From positions 124,001-188,000 of the forward strand of contig NZ_WKKE01000002.1 of assembly GCF_009674775.1 (NCBI RefSeq): a stretch of 64,000 bases of DNA, given 5' to 3'. A program made the position numbers and the translations under genes. Position 1 is the first letter of the stretch; each line of letters starts with the position of its first letter. Source of the DNA: Flavobacterium sp. LC2016-23 (GTDB lineage: Bacteria > Bacteroidota > Bacteroidia > Flavobacteriales > Flavobacteriaceae). Shown piece by piece: positions 61,361 through 64,000 of the stretch. Below the pieces are notes generated by a model, which worked only from the letters and a program-made list of their open reading frames with translations, had not been told where the DNA came from and searched no databases.

Positions 61361-61414
61361 GGTCAAGTGTTTCTTACTTCAAATCTTTTAGGTAGAACCA
61401 GAAACACCATTATC
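61361..61414 (+). ncRNA. RNA array module 5, adjoining the RING/TerD gene
   Basis: The order is GGTCAA (61361-61366), GTGTTTCT (61367-61374), TACTTC (61375-61380), loop, AGAAACAC (61400-61407), C, ATTATC (61409-61414). The stem is perfectly complementary over 8 bp. It ends 22 nt before the ATG at 61437, so it would lie in the 5' UTR of that gene. Its loop shares AGGTAG with the tRNA-like RNA. Confidence 0.65.
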
Positions 61415-61436
61415 TAAATTTTAAAAATTAAAAAAA

Positions 61437-63677
61437 ATGAAAACAAAAGCATTATTAAAAATCAGTCTGCGTCAAAACGCCATTTTCATTCCATCAGAAA
61501 TGATAGCGAATGATATCAAAAATTTATCAGGAACAACATCGGTTTTAATGGTCAATGTTTCAAAACTCGGATTTACATTTTCCGAATCGTTATTACACGC
61601 TTTAAATAATGTAAACCCAAATTATAAAGTCGAAGTTTTAGAAACGCTGAATGAAGTTTTAGGAACTGATAAAAACTGGACACCTTTGGTGAAAGAATGG
61701 AATATTCCGACTGGAGAAACAGTTTTAGATCATATTACAACTTTCTTAGCAACCGTTTTTAAAACCAAAAACGGAACGGCTTTACCATGCGGACATACTA
61801 TTCCCGGGAATACTTTTCCTTTGGAAAGATACAATGGTTGTCCGTTTTGCGGAACTCCGTTTGCATTTGGTACAATCGAAAACTTCGGACAAGGAAGTAA
61901 ATTGAAAGTGTTGGAATTGTGGACAGAAAAAGAGTTGGAAGACTTTTACAAATCGTTATTGCAATCTAAAACGGCTTTAGACGCTACGCAAGTGGATAGT
62001 TTAAAAACAGCAATGCAATACTTGCCTTTGCCAAAAATCGATATTGCAATGAAGGAAACTTTGATGCTGGTGATCGATCTTTTGATTGAAAACGGTAACG
62101 AAGCCGAAGCGGCTCAATTTTTAAAAACGCCAACGGATATCTTACGATACTTATGGTATAAAAATACGGGAATGTTACAGATCATTGAGCCAAAAACGAT
62201 AGTGAAACGTGCGTCAAAAAACGCGCAGCATTTCCACTTTGTTTTAGATACAAGTGCGCAGGCAAGAATTGCTTCTCAAAAAGATTTGAAATTAAAATAT
62301 TCCCGTAAAGAATGTTTGATGGTAGCCAATTGGTTGAATAATCTGGATATGGAAGCAGAAGCCATGTGCGAAATAATGCATCCGAAAAGAGGAATGTGGG
62401 TTCGTTTTATCCGGGCGTTGCGTTTGGCAGAATACAGCAAAAGAAAAGGTTTTGAAAAATTAGCTCTTTTGATGGATGTGTTTTACAATCAGGTATACGA
62501 CGTTTGGCAAAGCAAAGTGAACACGTCACGATTAAAATTTGATGCCGATAAAACATTTGCATTGCTGAAACAGCGTCCGGGATTGTTTGCGCGTTCCTTA
62601 TTCTCCAATATGTTATGGTTTGGTGCAGACGAGACCATCGCACATTTTGAAGAAATCATCGATAAAGTTCCGGCCCGACTCGTGTTTACCTTAAATATGT
62701 ATGCTCAGAATTACTTTGATAAAAACATGCACAGAAGTGTGAAACCTTTGGGTGGAACCAACAAACGAATTGAACCAAACGGTTTATTGAAATTGTACGA
62801 TGAGCTGCAATTGGAAGCAATGAAAAATCAAATCGAAGAATTGTGTCTTTTGGCCATGAAAAAAAGATTTGCAGCTATTGCCAATACAAACAAAACGATC
62901 TATATCGATCCGCAATTGTTTAATATTCCGGTTGCTATAGGAGATCGAAGCGATACCGTTCAGGATTTACCGGTTGCTTTAATGGGAACACGTTTCCCGA
63001 TTGAAGGCAACGAAGTACGATTGTTTATGCAATGGGGAAAGGATTTACCGGCACAGCATTTAGATATGGACTTAAGCTGTCATATCGCGTATGCAAACAG
63101 TACAGATATTTGTTCTTTCAGCCGACTGACTACAACAGGTTGTCAGCATAGTGGTGATATCCGAAGCATTCCGAATAAAATCGGAACCGCCGAATATATC
63201 AACATCAACATTGACGAATTGGCCAAAGCCGATGCCAAATTTGTAACTTTTACCTGCAACGCCTACAGCAACGGAAGCATCACGCCAAATCTTGTTGTCG
63301 GCTGGATGAACAGCAAATACCCGATGAATATCTCCGAGAAAACCGGAGTGGCATGCGATCCGTCATGTGTAGATCATCAGGTGCGTGTGACGCAAAACGT
63401 TGCCAAAGGTTTGGTTTTTGGAATTTTGGATGTAGCCAAAAGAGAAATCGTTTGGTTAGAGATGACTTTCGGAGGTCAGGTTGTGCAAGGTTTGGATTGT
63501 AAAGGAGTTCAGGCATTGTTGGCCAAACTAAGCAGCAAATTGAATATTGGTCGTTTATTACAACTTAAAGCGGAAGCACAAGGTTTAACAATCACCGAAA
63601 ATGAAATTGCTGATGAGATGTATACAGCGCAATGGGCTATGAATCCGGCAGCAGTAACACAATTATTAATTGATTAG
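61437..63677 (+). CDS. Multidomain protein with RING-like zinc site and TerD-like C-terminus (MXAN_6230/SCO0854-like)
   Basis: This 746-aa soluble protein has a zinc-binding cluster at residues 118-139: PCGH (Cys118, His120) and, after 15 residues, GCPFCG (Cys135, Cys138), a minimal RING-like site. Residues about 155-480 are helical; a notable block is RPGLFARSLFSNMLWFGADE (about 380-399). Residues about 505-685 resemble a TerD-type beta sandwich: DMDLSCHIAYANS, then HSGDIRS, then INIDELAKADAKFVTFTCNAYSNG, then VFGILDVAKREIVWLEMTF. I recall relatives named MXAN_6230/SCO0854 family RING-domain proteins, function unknown. The five-module RNA array lies directly upstream and the promoter-linked HD gene diverges from it, so RNA binding or processing is plausible, but that is inference. 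Confidence 0.75.
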   Translation: MKTKALLKISLRQNAIFIPSEMIANDIKNLSGTTSVLMVNVSKLGFTFSESLLHALNNVNPNYKVEVLETLNEVLGTDKNWTPLVKEWNIPTGETVLDHITTFLATVFKTKNGTALPCGHTIPGNTFPLERYNGCPFCGTPFAFGTIENFGQGSKLKVLELWTEKELEDFYKSLLQSKTALDATQVDSLKTAMQYLPLPKIDIAMKETLMLVIDLLIENGNEAEAAQFLKTPTDILRYLWYKNTGMLQIIEPKTIVKRASKNAQHFHFVLDTSAQARIASQKDLKLKYSRKECLMVANWLNNLDMEAEAMCEIMHPKRGMWVRFIRALRLAEYSKRKGFEKLALLMDVFYNQVYDVWQSKVNTSRLKFDADKTFALLKQRPGLFARSLFSNMLWFGADETIAHFEEIIDKVPARLVFTLNMYAQNYFDKNMHRSVKPLGGTNKRIEPNGLLKLYDELQLEAMKNQIEELCLLAMKKRFAAIANTNKTIYIDPQLFNIPVAIGDRSDTVQDLPVALMGTRFPIEGNEVRLFMQWGKDLPAQHLDMDLSCHIAYANSTDICSFSRLTTTGCQHSGDIRSIPNKIGTAEYININIDELAKADAKFVTFTCNAYSNGSITPNLVVGWMNSKYPMNISEKTGVACDPSCVDHQVRVTQNVAKGLVFGILDVAKREIVWLEMTFGGQVVQGLDCKGVQALLAKLSSKLNIGRLLQLKAEAQGLTITENEIADEMYTAQWAMNPAAVTQLLID

Positions 63678-63720
63678 AGGAAAGGTACAAAGGCTCATAG
63701 AGGCATAGGTACAAAGGTTT

Positions 63721-63750
63721 TGTAGAGGCGCACTGCGGTGCGTCTTTGCA
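63721..63750. repeat. GTAGAGGCGCACTGCGGTGCG palindromic repeat, second copy
   Basis: The same kind of element as 46581-46607: GAGGCGCA and TGCGTCTTT arms around CTGCGG. Confidence 0.5.
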
Positions 63751-63782
63751 AAGTGTTTTACTAAAGTAAAACGCACCGTTTG

Positions 63783-63906
63783 TCATTTCGACGAAGGAGA
63801 AATCTTTGTGAGAAGCTCTACAAAGATTGGATTCTCGTTGCGGAGTTACTTGCGAAGATTTACCTCGTCTGTTCGCTATCGCTCGGGTCTCGTGCCTCGA
63901 AATGAA
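63783..63906. repeat. TCATTTCGA...TCGAAATGA bounded intergenic repeat
   Basis: TCATTTCGA (63783-63791) and TCGAAATGA (63898-63906) are exact 9-bp inverted ends around about 105 bp with GAGAAATC and CGCTCGGG words. I recognise this pattern as a frequent Flavobacterium repeat. Confidence 0.6.
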
Positions 63907-64000
63907 AAAAAATCATTTTAATCCATACAGTCTGTGGCTAAATAAAACCTTTGTCCCCATGAACCTTTGCAACTTTGTCCCTTAAAAAAAAATACCTGCG

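Larger units (their letters stand above)
63678..64000. other. Repeat-rich end of window, no gene
   Basis: No reading frame is supported. It contains CAAAGG words in both orientations, the GTAGAGGCGC element, a TTTTACT/AGTAAAA hairpin (63756-63771) and a dyad-bounded element (63783-63906). Confidence 0.5.

Noticed and set aside
61002..61414. CRISPR array
   Set aside because: The conserved parts are two short words (GGTCAA and TACTTC) separated by an 8-nt stem that changes, spacing is irregular (125, 75, 80, 78 nt), and no cas gene is present. The intramolecular complementarity points to RNA modules, not spacers.
63721..63906. Transposon end or attachment site at the window edge
   Set aside because: The dyads match frequent intergenic repeat types, one with another copy in this window. 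No transposase, integrase or target duplication is visible.

Overview
The window is a chromosomal segment of a Bacteroidota bacterium, almost certainly Flavobacterium or a close relative. Four things point there: AT-rich intergenic DNA with promoters of the TAnnTTTG (-7) type; a type IX secretion (T9SS) adhesin followed by a PorP/SprF-like protein; an ssrA tag ending in ...NNYALAA; and short palindromic repeats of kinds I associate with Flavobacterium genomes. Most of the window is ordinary core and housekeeping content. I see no prophage, insertion sequence, CRISPR array or integrase.

Layout. 1-17 kb: two tandemly duplicated XRE regulators, secreted and cytosolic cupins, a nitroreductase with a divergent HxlR regulator, a GNAT-MarR pair, a PQQ-type sugar dehydrogenase lipoprotein, a DUF763 protein, an LpxR-like lipid A deacylase, an ABC exporter, and a radical SAM / DUF4130 predicted DNA-repair pair whose second gene has an in-frame stop near its start. 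The tmRNA gene (ssrA) and a serine hydrolase follow. 17-31 kb: a saccharopine/alanine-dehydrogenase-like enzyme, fumarase C, a TonB-type receptor, ArsC, a CPBP protease, MenE, an rRNA methyltransferase, a Kup transporter and two exported proteins. 31-46 kb: an ECF sigma / anti-sigma / exported-protein cassette, an SRPBCC protein, IlvE, MnmD, divergent oxyR-dps, a SulP transporter with beta-carbonic anhydrase, a LETM1-related protein, SodC, META and DUF4251 proteins and a GH18 enzyme. 46-53 kb: a fatty-acid beta-oxidation operon (MarR, HADH/ECH fusion, thiolase, a four-helix-bundle protein, acyl-CoA dehydrogenase).

The unusual part is 53.5-63.7 kb. A WYL-domain regulator and an HD-superfamily hydrolase lie about 6 kb apart and are both preceded by the same 22-bp element. 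In each case the element is placed identically over a promoter (TTG at -33, 19-bp spacer, TAnnTTT at -7). Between the HD gene and a 746-aa protein (RING-like zinc site, helical middle, TerD-like C-terminus) is about 430 bp of non-coding DNA. It holds five copies of an RNA module: GGTCAA, an 8-nt stem strand, TACTTC, a variable loop, the complementary strand, then (C)ATTAYC. The stem sequence differs between modules but stays complementary. One module is in permuted order and sits where the anticodon arm would be in a tRNA-like RNA that keeps intact acceptor, D and T arms. Another carries a T-arm-like hairpin in its loop, and the last ends 22 nt before the ATG of the 746-aa protein. I read this as a candidate RNA-protein system: WYL regulator, HD hydrolase, structured and tRNA-mimicking RNA array, RING/TerD protein. 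The sequence patterns are visible; the function is inference. The T9SS adhesin and SprF-like pair lies between the WYL and HD genes and probably belongs to a separate pathway.
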